Shown: one piece after another, positions 55,711-63,856 of the stretch
Position numbering within the stretch: the stretch's first letter is position 1
Layout of the letters: every line of letters starts with the position of its first letter
From: an uncultured Chitinophaga sp.
GTDB lineage: Bacteria > Bacteroidota > Bacteroidia > Cytophagales > Cyclobacteriaceae
Length of the DNA: 64,000 bases
Direction of reading: 5' to 3'
Assembly (NCBI GenBank): GCA_902168205.1
Contig: CABHOK010000007.1
Location: forward strand, 620,001-684,000
Position numbers and translations under genes: made by a program
Notes under the pieces: generated by a model
Told to the model about the DNA's origin: nothing
The model's input: only the letters and a program-made list of their open reading frames with translations
Databases searched by the model: none

Positions 55711-56943
55711 CTACTGCTTTACTATTCTGAAGTAATCGAAGACAGAGCCGTCTTTGGTATCTATAGCTTCAGCCCACAGTTGCTTTCCATCAATATGTAT
55801 TTGCATAAAGGCCCACAGGTGCTTGCTGAACGCTACCAGTTTAGGATGTGAGCATCGCTCCGGATCGGGTGCATAATATGTAGGGTCTGTACCAAAGCCA
55901 CGCAGCTTTCCGCCACTGCCCGCAGTTATACTGATAAATCCTTCCGGTTGCCGGTATACATTGGGTGTATTGATATGTTTTTGTATCGGCTGGCCTTGTC
56001 CATTCATCGGATTAAGACGTTCGTAAGTATGCGCGTGGCCATTCAGCACTACATCAACTTTATACTGCTCAAACAACGGGTATAGCTCCATCACCTTTGT
56101 ATAGTCTTCTTTATATGTGCACGATATACCGTTGTGATGCAGGAAGACAATGATCCAGTCATACTTGCCTTGTGCTTCCGCAAGATCATTTGCCAGCCAT
56201 GCCTTTTGCTTTTCAAATTCATGGAAGTCTCCGTTCTTGGAATCAAGTCCTATAAAATGCGCATTGCTATAATCGAAGCTATAGTAATGACCATTACCGG
56301 GGAGTTTCCATTCCTTCAGAAAATTCTCTTCCGGGTTTACAACCCAATCGTGATTACCCAACACCGCGAAGGTTGGTATTTTGGTAAATACATCTTTAAA
56401 ATACGGAAAGAGGTGTTTGTCGTAACCTTCACTCTCACCATTTGGATATACTATATCACCTAACAACAAACCAAAATTCGGACGGTCTTTCAGTTTCGTT
56501 ATGCCCACGGCCATTTTATCAGGCTTCCCTCCTTCGCCAACGGGTTCGCCTATATCACCAGCCGTAAAAAAACTAAAGGGATGCTTTGTATCTACCGGAG
56601 AAATAAAATCGAGTGAATCTTTTTTCAACAGCTCCTGGTCATCTGTAAAAATTCGATACTGATAGCGCACGCCTCGTTGCAGGCCGTGTATCGTTGCCGT
56701 ATTCATATAACCATACTTCGCTTTCACCACGGTACCGATAGCAGTACGCCATGTTGTATTTTCTGCACGCACCATAATCTTGCAGTTGGCACCACTGGTG
56801 GTTTTCCAAAGTATACTCACGCTGTCAGCCAGTGCTGTTTGGAGATAAGGCGTGCGCAGTACCTGCGGTATAGTTTGCTGGCCGTTGCACAGGTGCGAAC
56901 CGAGTATAATCGTTACAATGAAAATGATACGGAGTTGGGTCAT
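55711..56943 (-). CDS. Secreted purple-acid-phosphatase-like metallophosphoesterase
   Basis: The 410-residue product has a signal peptide ending LCNGQQ, an N-terminal fibronectin-III-like domain (about 27-110; RTPYLQTALADSVSILWKTT) and a calcineurin-type metallophosphatase domain. The metal-binding blocks are FFTAGDIGEP (about 126), LLGDIVYPNG (about 160), VLGNHDWVVN (about 193), VFLHHNGISC (about 266) and NGHAHTYERL (about 302). The conserved GNHD and GHAHTYER spacing fits purple acid phosphatases, which hydrolyse phosphomonoesters with a two-metal centre. It follows polyphosphate kinase by 15 nt, hinting at joint control of phosphate metabolism. Confidence 0.93.
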   Translation of the reverse strand: MTQLRIIFIVTIILGSHLCNGQQTIPQVLRTPYLQTALADSVSILWKTTSGANCKIMVRAENTTWRTAIGTVVKAKYGYMNTATIHGLQRGVRYQYRIFTDDQELLKKDSLDFISPVDTKHPFSFFTAGDIGEPVGEGGKPDKMAVGITKLKDRPNFGLLLGDIVYPNGESEGYDKHLFPYFKDVFTKIPTFAVLGNHDWVVNPEENFLKEWKLPGNGHYYSFDYSNAHFIGLDSKNGDFHEFEKQKAWLANDLAEAQGKYDWIIVFLHHNGISCTYKEDYTKVMELYPLFEQYKVDVVLNGHAHTYERLNPMNGQGQPIQKHINTPNVYRQPEGFISITAGSGGKLRGFGTDPTYYAPDPERCSHPKLVAFSKHLWAFMQIHIDGKQLWAEAIDTKDGSVFDYFRIVKQ

Positions 56944-56958
56944 GATTATTCTATTGAT

Positions 56959-59028
56959 CTACGAAGATTGATTCCTCACTATAAAATTACTGATCTCTTC
57001 CTGCGAACGCACCAGGTATTCTCCCTGTGCCGGTATATTGTTCATGTGCTCGTCCAGCACAACGGCCTGCACGGTATCGGCCGCCTGCAGCAACAACATC
57101 TTGATAAGCTGCGCTCGGAGTTGTTCATCGTATACCGGGAAACAAACCTCGATACGCCTGTATATATTCCGGTTCATCCAGTCGGCCGAGCCGATATATA
57201 CTTCGGTATTGCCAGCGTTACTGAACATAAAAATGCGGCCATGTTCGAGGTAACGATCTACAATGCGTTTTACCGTAATGGTATCGCTCATGCCCGGTAT
57301 ACCCGGTACGAGACAACAGATGCTGCGTACAACGAGTGTTACCTGTACTCCGGCACGTGCTGCTTCGTATAGTTTGGCAATCAATACCGGGTCTTCCAGG
57401 TTGTTGAGTTTTATGGTGATCGATCCGCGATTACCCTTACGCACATGCTCAATCTCCCGTTGGATCAGCGCTATAAAACGCTGCTGCAAATTAAACTGTC
57501 CTACGAGCAAGTGTTTAAAGCTTAACTCATCGGATGCCTTGGGTTTTCTTCTTTTCTTCAGAAACAGAAAGAGATCCTCTGCTTCCTTCAACATAGGTTG
57601 GTGTGCCGTAAACAGGATATGATCGGTATAAAACCGGGCCGTGCTCTCGTTAAAATTTCCGGTGGCCAGCAGTCCGTTGTACTCGAAGCCTTTCGCACAT
57701 TTCTTTTTGATAACGGCCAGCTTCGCGTGTACTTTCAGACCCGGTATACTATCAATGATCGTGATACCGGCACTCTTCATTTGTCTCGCCCACTTGATGT
57801 TGTTGGCTTCATCGAAGCGTGCTTTCAACTCCACAAATACCATCACCTTTTTTCCATTGCGTGCCGCGTTGATCAACGCATGCACAATGCGCGAATCGCT
57901 GGCCACGCGATAGAGCGTTACATAAATCTTCGTTACGTATGCATCGATGGCCGCTTCATTGAAGAAGCGAAGTACGGTTTCGTACGAATGAAACGGAGGG
58001 TGCAACAGTATATCATTGCGGGTAATATCTTCCAGCAACGCATGTTGCGGATTGGTAATCGTATACTGAGCCTGCCGGTACGGAGTATATAGCAAAGCTT
58101 TATCATATACCGGTATAGTTGCCAAGTCTTTTAAATTATGATAGGCGCCACCCTGCACACCTTCTGCCGTTCGCAATCCGAGGCGGTCGCGTAACAGATC
58201 GCAGGTTTCGCGTTTCATCGTTGGCTCGTACAGGAATCGTGTAGCCAGTCCGAAATCGCGTTGTGAAATTTTCTTTTCGATCTTCTTCGCGATGTTTCCT
58301 TCAAACTCGTCTTCGAGGTCGAGCTCGGCATCGCGTGTAATCTTGAAGCTCTCGCTGCTCACAACATCTCTGCCGCGAAACAGTTTGTTCACAAACAACT
58401 TCACGATGTCGTCCAGGAAAATAATATAGGATGTGCCTTCGTGCTGAACACTATAGAAGCGAGACAATTTATCGGATGGGACATTCACGATAAAAAGCCG
58501 TGAATCTTTCTCTGCATGGCGTACTGTTACCGCCAGGTATATCTTATTGTTCTCAGGACAATAATCCGTTTCATCTGTAATATCTACAACATGCAGGTAC
58601 GAGGCGACTACATTCATAAAGTAGTCTTCAATAAACGGCACGATCGTTTCAGGCACCGGCTCCTGGTATAGCAACTGAATATTATTGCGCTTCAAGGCCG
58701 GCAGTATCTGCTCACGAATAATAGTACCGAAGAGCGTGAGTTGCTTCAGGATTGTGGCGTGAATGGCATCCAGCCGTGAGTCCTGGTCTGCTATCTTTTT
58801 GTTTTGAGACAAGGTATATAACGCCTTTAGTGCCGGAATGCGCACCCTGTAAAATTCATCGAGGTTGGATGAGTAGATCGCCATAAACCGGATGCGTTCC
58901 AGGAGTGGAACCGCTTCACGCGATGCCTCTGTGAGCACGCGTTCATTGAACGACAACCAGCTCAGATCACGATCAAAGTAAGTATAGTTGACACTCTTTT
59001 CTGCTCCTTTTACCTTTAGCTTATTCAT
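56959..59028 (-). CDS. ppk1: Polyphosphate kinase 1
   Basis: The product is about 689 residues. ATG at 59028 (MNKLKVKGAEKS) was chosen because the longer frame needs a TTG start and adds non-conserved sequence. PPK1 reversibly transfers the ATP gamma-phosphate to polyphosphate chains through a phosphohistidine. The N-terminal YFDRDLSWLSFNERVLTEA, the head domain with YSSNLDEFYRVRIPAL, the catalytic histidine in GLKVHAKLAVIKKK (about 432), FNESTARFYTDHILFT (about 462) and the C-terminal ADWMNRNIYRRIEVCFPVYD (about 610) are all present. It heads a two-gene unit with the metallophosphatase downstream. The length is usual for the family. Confidence 0.96.
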   Translation of the reverse strand: MNKLKVKGAEKSVNYTYFDRDLSWLSFNERVLTEASREAVPLLERIRFMAIYSSNLDEFYRVRIPALKALYTLSQNKKIADQDSRLDAIHATILKQLTLFGTIIREQILPALKRNNIQLLYQEPVPETIVPFIEDYFMNVVASYLHVVDITDETDYCPENNKIYLAVTVRHAEKDSRLFIVNVPSDKLSRFYSVQHEGTSYIIFLDDIVKLFVNKLFRGRDVVSSESFKITRDAELDLEDEFEGNIAKKIEKKISQRDFGLATRFLYEPTMKRETCDLLRDRLGLRTAEGVQGGAYHNLKDLATIPVYDKALLYTPYRQAQYTITNPQHALLEDITRNDILLHPPFHSYETVLRFFNEAAIDAYVTKIYVTLYRVASDSRIVHALINAARNGKKVMVFVELKARFDEANNIKWARQMKSAGITIIDSIPGLKVHAKLAVIKKKCAKGFEYNGLLATGNFNESTARFYTDHILFTAHQPMLKEAEDLFLFLKKRRKPKASDELSFKHLLVGQFNLQQRFIALIQREIEHVRKGNRGSITIKLNNLEDPVLIAKLYEAARAGVQVTLVVRSICCLVPGIPGMSDTITVKRIVDRYLEHGRIFMFSNAGNTEVYIGSADWMNRNIYRRIEVCFPVYDEQLRAQLIKMLLLQAADTVQAVVLDEHMNNIPAQGEYLVRSQEEISNFIVRNQSS

Positions 59029-59156
59029 AACTATAACTTCAACGAGCGGTAAGATATAGTTGAAAGCGCAGGACGCCAACAAGAGTCTGTAAAAAATTAA
59101 CGCCTCAGGCCAACCTTAACATTCCAATAATATATTCTCGTGACAACACAATAAAA

Positions 59157-59193
59157 GAACCAGCTTCGGCTCTGATAAGCATCCCGCTGGTTC
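59157..59193 (-). terminator. Probable terminator of the esterase operon
   Basis: GAACCAGC (59157-59164) and GCTGGTTC (59186-59193) form a perfect 8-bp stem around a 21-nt loop, 50 nt past the esterase stop. On the minus strand it is followed by TTTTAT. The loop is long, so efficiency is uncertain. Confidence 0.5.
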
Positions 59194-59242
59194 AGGTATT
59201 CTATTCATGAAACTATATACTTTTCAACTGGCAAACATGCCA

Positions 59243-59863
59243 TCAGCTTTTGAATACAAGTTTGTTAGCCTGATCAATCTCGCCCTGGCTCACCGTGTGT
59301 CCCATGTTCGGATATACTTTTTCCGTTACGTTGGCATGCAGTCCTTGCAAGATGCGTGTGCTATCCTGCACACGCCGTACCGGTACGTGCGGATCGGGAT
59401 CACTTGTACCGATGAACACAGGTGTACCGGCAAAATCGCCTTTATATTTTTCGGTATATAATACATCACCGATCAGTCCTCCGGTAAAGGCAACCACACC
59501 GCCCCACTTGGTAGCATTACGGGTAACATACTCCAGCGTGAGACATGCACCTTGTGAAAACCCGAGGAAGTATATATTCTCCTTCGGGATGCCTGCGGCC
59601 TCTATATCTTTTACAACCTCTCCCACTACGTCAAGCGCTGACGAAAGCCAGGGCTCATTGTGATTGGGATTCGCCATGAACGAATATGGATACCACGTAT
59701 AGTTGGTAGCCTGCGGTGCCACCAGTGCATAGTCACTCACTTGCAGATGCGGTGCCAGCGAAAGTATATCACTCGCCTGTGCCCCGCGACCATGCAACAT
59801 GATCAATGCTTTTTTTGCTTGTTTCAGATCTTTGCCTGCAGTTATATATTCTTTTGTGTGCAT
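59243..59863 (-). CDS. Alpha/beta-hydrolase of the phospholipase/carboxylesterase family (MhqD-like)
   Basis: The 206-residue cytoplasmic serine hydrolase has the oxyanion loop in KALIMLHGRGAQASDILSLA (about 18-37), the nucleophile elbow FLGFSQGACLTLEY (Ser about 118), the catalytic Asp in VFIGTSDPDPHVPV (about 165) and His in YPNMGHTVSQGE (about 188). The family includes carboxylesterases and MhqD, which is encoded beside ring-cleaving dioxygenase genes in quinone-responsive loci. Here it starts 2 nt after such a dioxygenase-like gene, with the ATG at 59863 touching its stop region, which supports the comparison. The natural substrate is unknown. Confidence 0.92.
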   Translation of the reverse strand: MHTKEYITAGKDLKQAKKALIMLHGRGAQASDILSLAPHLQVSDYALVAPQATNYTWYPYSFMANPNHNEPWLSSALDVVGEVVKDIEAAGIPKENIYFLGFSQGACLTLEYVTRNATKWGGVVAFTGGLIGDVLYTEKYKGDFAGTPVFIGTSDPDPHVPVRRVQDSTRILQGLHANVTEKVYPNMGHTVSQGEIDQANKLVFKS

Positions 59864-59865
59864 AG

Positions 59866-60819
59866 TTATTTATACTTTTCAAGATTGAGTTTAACGGGTA
59901 TAAGGTCCTGCTCGAGTTTTGCACGATCGGCTTCGTACCAGGGAGGAAGTTTCAGTGCCTCGCCTAAATGCACTTCATCTTCGTCTACCGAGAAGCCCGG
60001 ACCTGCTGTCGCTACTTCAAACAACACACCGCCCGGTTCGCGGAAGTATATGGATGTAAAGTACTGGCGATCGAGCACCGGTGTAGGATTCAGCATGCGA
60101 AGCGCTACCTTTTCTCGCACTTTCAATTGAGACGCTTTATCCGGTGTACTGAAGGCCAGGTGATGCACCGTACCGCTGCCACCGAGCCCTTTGAGACTAT
60201 CGGGTGTACACAGTATATCCACAAAGTTACCCGGACTATTATGTGCCGCGAACCGGAAGCGATTTCCTTTCTCAGCTACCAGTGTATGGTCCAATTGCTC
60301 CGTTAGCAGTGCAGCTGTGCGTTCATAGCCTTCTTCCCAGATCTCCACGTTATAGAACCCGCGTATGGAATGTTCCAGCGGTATATTCCCATAGGTAAAT
60401 CCCGGGCGTGTATCCGTATCGTTGAATACCAGTTCGAGTCCCAGACCATCGAGGTCTTCCAGGTATACAATCACTTCGCGCGCGAATCGCTCCTGGGGTT
60501 CCTGGTATTTGACCCTGAATCTCTTCAGACGCTCCAGCCAGTAATCAAGCGAAGCATACGGAATCGAAAAAGACGTTGTATTCAAAAATCCTTTTCCATG
60601 ACGGCCTTTCACCAGACCACTATATGGGAAAAATGTAAGTATACTTCCGGGATTGCCCTGTTGATCGCCATAGTATATATGGTATACGCCTTTGGCATCG
60701 AAGTTAACGGTCTTCTTCACCAGGCGCACGCCGAGTATACCGGTATAAAAATCTATATTCTCCTGCACGCCCGAAGCGATGGCGGTGACGTGGTGGATGC
60801 CTGTTATGAGGTTTTTCAT
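59866..60819 (-). CDS. Ring-cleaving dioxygenase-like VOC protein (MhqO-like), copy 2
   Basis: The 317-residue product contains two vicinal-oxygen-chelate modules. N-terminal ITGIHHVTAIASGVQENIDF (metal-ligand His about 8-9) and TVNFDAKGVYHIYYGD are followed by a second half with GSGTVHHLAFSTPDKAS (His about 215) and FREPGGVLFEVATAGPGFSV (Glu about 269). This is the layout of the Fe/Mn-dependent MhqO/LinE-like group acting on hydroquinones. It shares its architecture with the gene at 61043, from which it probably arose by duplication. The neighbour downstream, 2 nt away, is the MhqD-like esterase. A 223-bp spacer separates it from the paralog. Confidence 0.92.
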   Translation of the reverse strand: MKNLITGIHHVTAIASGVQENIDFYTGILGVRLVKKTVNFDAKGVYHIYYGDQQGNPGSILTFFPYSGLVKGRHGKGFLNTTSFSIPYASLDYWLERLKRFRVKYQEPQERFAREVIVYLEDLDGLGLELVFNDTDTRPGFTYGNIPLEHSIRGFYNVEIWEEGYERTAALLTEQLDHTLVAEKGNRFRFAAHNSPGNFVDILCTPDSLKGLGGSGTVHHLAFSTPDKASQLKVREKVALRMLNPTPVLDRQYFTSIYFREPGGVLFEVATAGPGFSVDEDEVHLGEALKLPPWYEADRAKLEQDLIPVKLNLEKYK

Positions 60820-60859
60820 GATTCGATGTTATTAATTAAAATCGCTATCTAAGATAGTT

Positions 60860-61020
60860 CAGCTTCGAGTTGTGAGCTACGAGCTGCGGGTTTTTAGCCA
60901 AGCAGCTGGCTTCTGGCTACAAGCCCGATTAAACTGAAGGTATATATTTACCTAACCAAAACGTAGCCTAAGCTCAAACCTCCTGCAGCCAGCGGCCTTT
61001 TTTCTCGCAGCTCACAGCCC
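60860..61020. repeat. Imperfect inverted repeat between the two dioxygenase-like genes
   Basis: TGTGAGCTACGAG (60871-60883) is matched at 12 of 13 positions by the complement CTCGCAGCTCACA (61004-61016), with GC-rich AGCTGGC/CAGCCAG words between. The 223-bp spacer holds no gene. This class of AGCTCGCAGCTC words is widely scattered in Bacteroidota genomes. Confidence 0.5.
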
Positions 61021-61042
61021 GCAACTATTTTCAAGCTCGCAG

Positions 61043-61978
61043 CTATTTCAGCGCTGGTAGTACTTGCTCGATCTCCTTCCTGTTGCTTTCGTACTGTGCG
61101 GGTAGCTTCAGGTTTGTGCCAAGTTCGCTTACGGGTTCGTCTACATCGAAGCCCGGGTTATCGGTTGCTATTTCGAATAATACTCCTCCGGGTTCGCGGA
61201 AATATAGGGAGAAGAAATAATTACGGTCGATCTTCGGTGTGATGTTCAGTCCTTTCTTCAGTACTTTTTCACGGAAGTACATTAATATACTTTCGTCTTT
61301 TACCCGGAACGCTACGTGGTGGATGGTACCGCTGCCTCCTATACCTCCGCCTTCACCGGGTACTTGTACCAGGTCAACAATGGCTGCATTCTCAATAGCT
61401 TTGGTGCTATAGCGGTACCGATTTCCTTCCTGTCCTTCCAAAGTATATTCAAATATATCCGTCAGCACAGAAGCCGTTGCTTTGATGTCGCGCAACGTGA
61501 GGGTTATACTATGAAAGCCTTTTGTTGCTACGGCACTTTTCACATCGGTAGTTTCCCATGGTTTACGAAGATCGGCTTGCTTCGGAATGATGAGTGCAAG
61601 CTTCAGTCCATCCGGATCTTCGAAAGATATATACTGCTCTCCGAAACGTTCACCGGTTCCGGTAACTTTCACATTGTTCTTCTGAAAACGGTCGGTCCAG
61701 AACTCGAAACTTTTACCTGGTACAGAGTAACCTATTTCAGTTGCCATGCCGGCACCGTTTCTTCCGGTCGTGATGCCTTCCCACGGAAAGAAGGTAAGAA
61801 TAGACCCTGGAGTTCCCACTTCATCACCAAAGTAAAAATGATACGTACCCGGATCATCGAAGTTAACGGTCTTCTTAACCATGCGTAGTCCGAGAACCTT
61901 CGTATAAAACTCATAATTACGTTTGGCACTTCCGGCAATGGCTGTGATGTGGTGGATACCTAATACTTTATTTTCCAT
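61043..61978 (-). CDS. Ring-cleaving dioxygenase-like VOC protein (MhqO-like), copy 1
   Basis: The 311-residue product has the same two-module VOC architecture as its downstream paralog: LGIHHITAIAGSAKRNYEFY (His about 9-10), KKTVNFDDPGTYHFYFGDEV, a second module with GSGTIHHVAFRVKDES (His about 220) and FREPGGVLFEIATDNPGFDV (Glu about 272). Metal-dependent cleavage of hydroquinone-type rings is the known activity of the group. It is first in the three-gene minus-strand unit dioxygenase-dioxygenase-esterase and is divergent from pirin. The intervening region carries a duplicated operator-like sequence. Confidence 0.92.
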   Translation of the reverse strand: MENKVLGIHHITAIAGSAKRNYEFYTKVLGLRMVKKTVNFDDPGTYHFYFGDEVGTPGSILTFFPWEGITTGRNGAGMATEIGYSVPGKSFEFWTDRFQKNNVKVTGTGERFGEQYISFEDPDGLKLALIIPKQADLRKPWETTDVKSAVATKGFHSITLTLRDIKATASVLTDIFEYTLEGQEGNRYRYSTKAIENAAIVDLVQVPGEGGGIGGSGTIHHVAFRVKDESILMYFREKVLKKGLNITPKIDRNYFFSLYFREPGGVLFEIATDNPGFDVDEPVSELGTNLKLPAQYESNRKEIEQVLPALK

Positions 61979-62098
61979 AGTTATGTTTGTTTACTTTTTT
62001 TGTTTGTTGCAGCAACATCGTGCTGCGTTGGTGATACAAATATGAGTGTTAATTTCATTCTACTGTTGAGTAATACGGGTAAAGTTGGCCGCGGGATA

Positions 62099-62170
62099 TA
62101 TTTCTTAATCTAGTTCAAGGTTCGGCCTGCAAGTCCGTTTTAAAAGGTTTATTTCTTAACCTAGTTCAAG
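62099..62170. promoter_or_regulatory. Two operator-like direct repeats between dioxygenase operon and pirin
   Basis: TATTTCTTAATCTAGTTCAAG (62099-62119) and TATTTCTTAACCTAGTTCAAG (62150-62170) differ at one of 21 positions and start 51 bp apart. Each contains a partly palindromic core centred on CTAG (CTTAAyCTAGTTCAAG). Placement in the only divergent promoter of the quinone-type cluster suggests binding sites for one regulator controlling both directions. The regulator is not encoded in the window. Confidence 0.6.
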
Positions 62171-62274
62171 CAGTACCACTCATCTGCAGTTGTAGATTTA
62201 CTGCTATATATAGGAAAGATTGTTGTCCTTCTCATTGGAAACAATGTCTATATCAACACAAAACAATAACGATC

Positions 62275-62985
62275 ATGCAATATCAATTGTATACTCCAAG
62301 TGAACGCGGCACGAAAGACATAGGCTGGCTGAAGAGTAATTTTACATTCAGTTTCTCAAACTATTATAACCCGGTACGAAACAGCTTCGGACTGCTGCGC
62401 GCTTTTAACGATGACTTCGTAACACCGGGCAATGGTTTTGGATTACATCCGCACGCTAACATGGAGATCATTTCCATTATGCTGCAAGGCTCCATGAATC
62501 ACATCGACTCATTGGGCTACAAAGAAGTAGTAACGAAAGACTGGGTGCAGATCATGAGTGCAGGCAGTGGCTTGCGTCATGAAGAACACAACGTAGGTAC
62601 GGATGAAGTTAACTTCCTGCAGATATGGATCGAACCCAAAGTACTGAATATAACACCGCGTTACCAGCGCAGACATTTCCCGGCTGAGAAGCGAATCAAT
62701 CAGCTTGTAACGGCAGTAAGCTGGGAAGAAGGACAAAGTCATTGCTGGATAAACCAGAACGCTAAAATATCCCTGGGCTATTTTGAGAAAGGACAGGACA
62801 CCAAGTATACTTTCAACCCGGTGAATAAAGGTGTATTTCTGTTTGTGGTAAAAGGCGCTGTACAGGTAAACTCACAGAACGTGAACGAACGCAACGGTAT
62901 GGGTATCTGGGATACCGACAGCATCAACCTCAACTTTCCGGCAGAAAGTCATATCGTAATTATTGAAGTGCCTATAAATCATTGA
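62275..62985 (+). CDS. Pirin family protein
   Basis: The 236-residue bicupin has the pirin metal site: FGLHPHANMEIISIMLQGSM (His58, His60) and SGLRHEEHNVG (His102, Glu104), which line up with the metal ligands of characterised pirins. The C-terminal cupin (YTFNPVNKGVFLFVVKGAVQ) lacks an obvious second metal site. The form is that of YhaK/YhhW-like bacterial pirins, some of which have quercetin 2,3-dioxygenase activity or respond to oxidative stress. It is divergent from two ring-cleaving dioxygenase-like genes and an esterase, consistent with handling aromatic or quinone compounds. Confidence 0.93.
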   Translation: MQYQLYTPSERGTKDIGWLKSNFTFSFSNYYNPVRNSFGLLRAFNDDFVTPGNGFGLHPHANMEIISIMLQGSMNHIDSLGYKEVVTKDWVQIMSAGSGLRHEEHNVGTDEVNFLQIWIEPKVLNITPRYQRRHFPAEKRINQLVTAVSWEEGQSHCWINQNAKISLGYFEKGQDTKYTFNPVNKGVFLFVVKGAVQVNSQNVNERNGMGIWDTDSINLNFPAESHIVIIEVPINH

Positions 62986-63198
62986 GATATCTGCAAAAAT
63001 AAATTTTTTATAACTATATATTTCTCCAATGTCTATACACACAAGGTCCACGCATTAATAAAACACGCGGCCAAGCATGTAAATACAGCATCACTTAGTA
63101 CACTCTCCGTAAAAATGCGGATTCGCCATTGGGTATAATCTTGATTTCACCATGTGTCCAGCCTCAATAAATTTGAATAAAATATTCTAACCTTATCT

Positions 63199-63639
63199 AT
63201 GAACACATCATCAGAAGTTATCAGATTACATACGAAAGAAAATGGCACGCTCGACTATGACACATCTGTACCCTGCATCATTTTTTCACCCATCGGTTTT
63301 CTAACGGATGAAGAATTTAAGGCCTTCCTTAACCTTGGCCTGCAAATCATGATTGAGAAGAAAAAAATACATGGAAAGATGTCATGGCTTGCAGATACAT
63401 CCCGGCTCGGGGCACACCTGAGTGAAGGGTGGGCTGCCAAAGAATGGAATCCAAGAACACTGGCAGAAGGTATACAACATGTTGCGTTTGTATTACCACG
63501 CGATGTCTTCGGAAAAATGCCGGTGGATAACTATCTCGAAATGAATAAAGAGAATCAGTCATCCTCAAAAATGTCAACCGCTATGTTTGAAGAACTTGAA
63601 GCTGCCAAAGAATGGCTTCGCAGTTCGTTGAAAAATTAA
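63199..63639 (+). CDS. Small STAS/SpoIIAA-like cytoplasmic protein
   Basis: The 146-residue product has no signal peptide. Its pattern is a short beta-strand pair (SEVIRLHTKENGTLDYDTSV), a helix (LTDEEFKAFLNLGLQIMIEK), a strand with MSWLADTSRLGAHLSEGWAA, then HVAFVLPRDVFGKM and a terminal helix. It resembles the STAS/SEC14-like proteins common in Bacteroidota whose function is undefined; the assignment is by fold pattern only. It stands alone, 213 nt after pirin, and the sequence after its stop codon is occupied by a small palindromic element. Confidence 0.8.
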   Translation: MNTSSEVIRLHTKENGTLDYDTSVPCIIFSPIGFLTDEEFKAFLNLGLQIMIEKKKIHGKMSWLADTSRLGAHLSEGWAAKEWNPRTLAEGIQHVAFVLPRDVFGKMPVDNYLEMNKENQSSSKMSTAMFEELEAAKEWLRSSLKN

Positions 63640-63667
63640 AAGTTCACATCATAAACTATATGTAAAA

Positions 63668-63827
63668 GAGGCTGTCTCAAAAGTCTCTTCTTGAAAAAAT
63701 GCCCCATAGACAATTTTGTTTATGGGGCATTTTGTTAAGCGGTTTAGTTTTTTTATTTGGTATAGATATGCATTAACGACATAGTATACGGCTCGATAAA
63801 AACGAAAAAGACTTTTGAGACAGCCTC
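63668..63827. mobile_element. 160-bp MITE-like element with 18-bp terminal inverted repeats
   Basis: GAGGCTGTCTCAAAAGTC (63668-63685) and its exact complement GACTTTTGAGACAGCCTC (63810-63827) bound a 160-bp segment without coding capacity. Ends of this type occur in Bacteroidota insertion sequences, so a non-autonomous derivative is likely; the parent family cannot be named from sequence alone. The flanks share GTAAAAGA in opposite orientation, but no clear target duplication was found. The element carries an internal hairpin that can terminate transcription. Confidence 0.6.
63696..63733. terminator. Strong bidirectional hairpin inside the MITE-like element
   Basis: AAAATGCCCCATA (63696-63708) pairs with TATGGGGCATTTT (63721-63733), extended inward by ACAA/TTGT with a G-U pair. 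A-rich and T-rich flanks give a U-tract in either direction. It lies between the converging STAS-like gene and the partial gene at the right edge. Confidence 0.7.
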
Positions 63828-63856
63828 ATTTCTTTTACGTAGTGATTGTGATTGTA

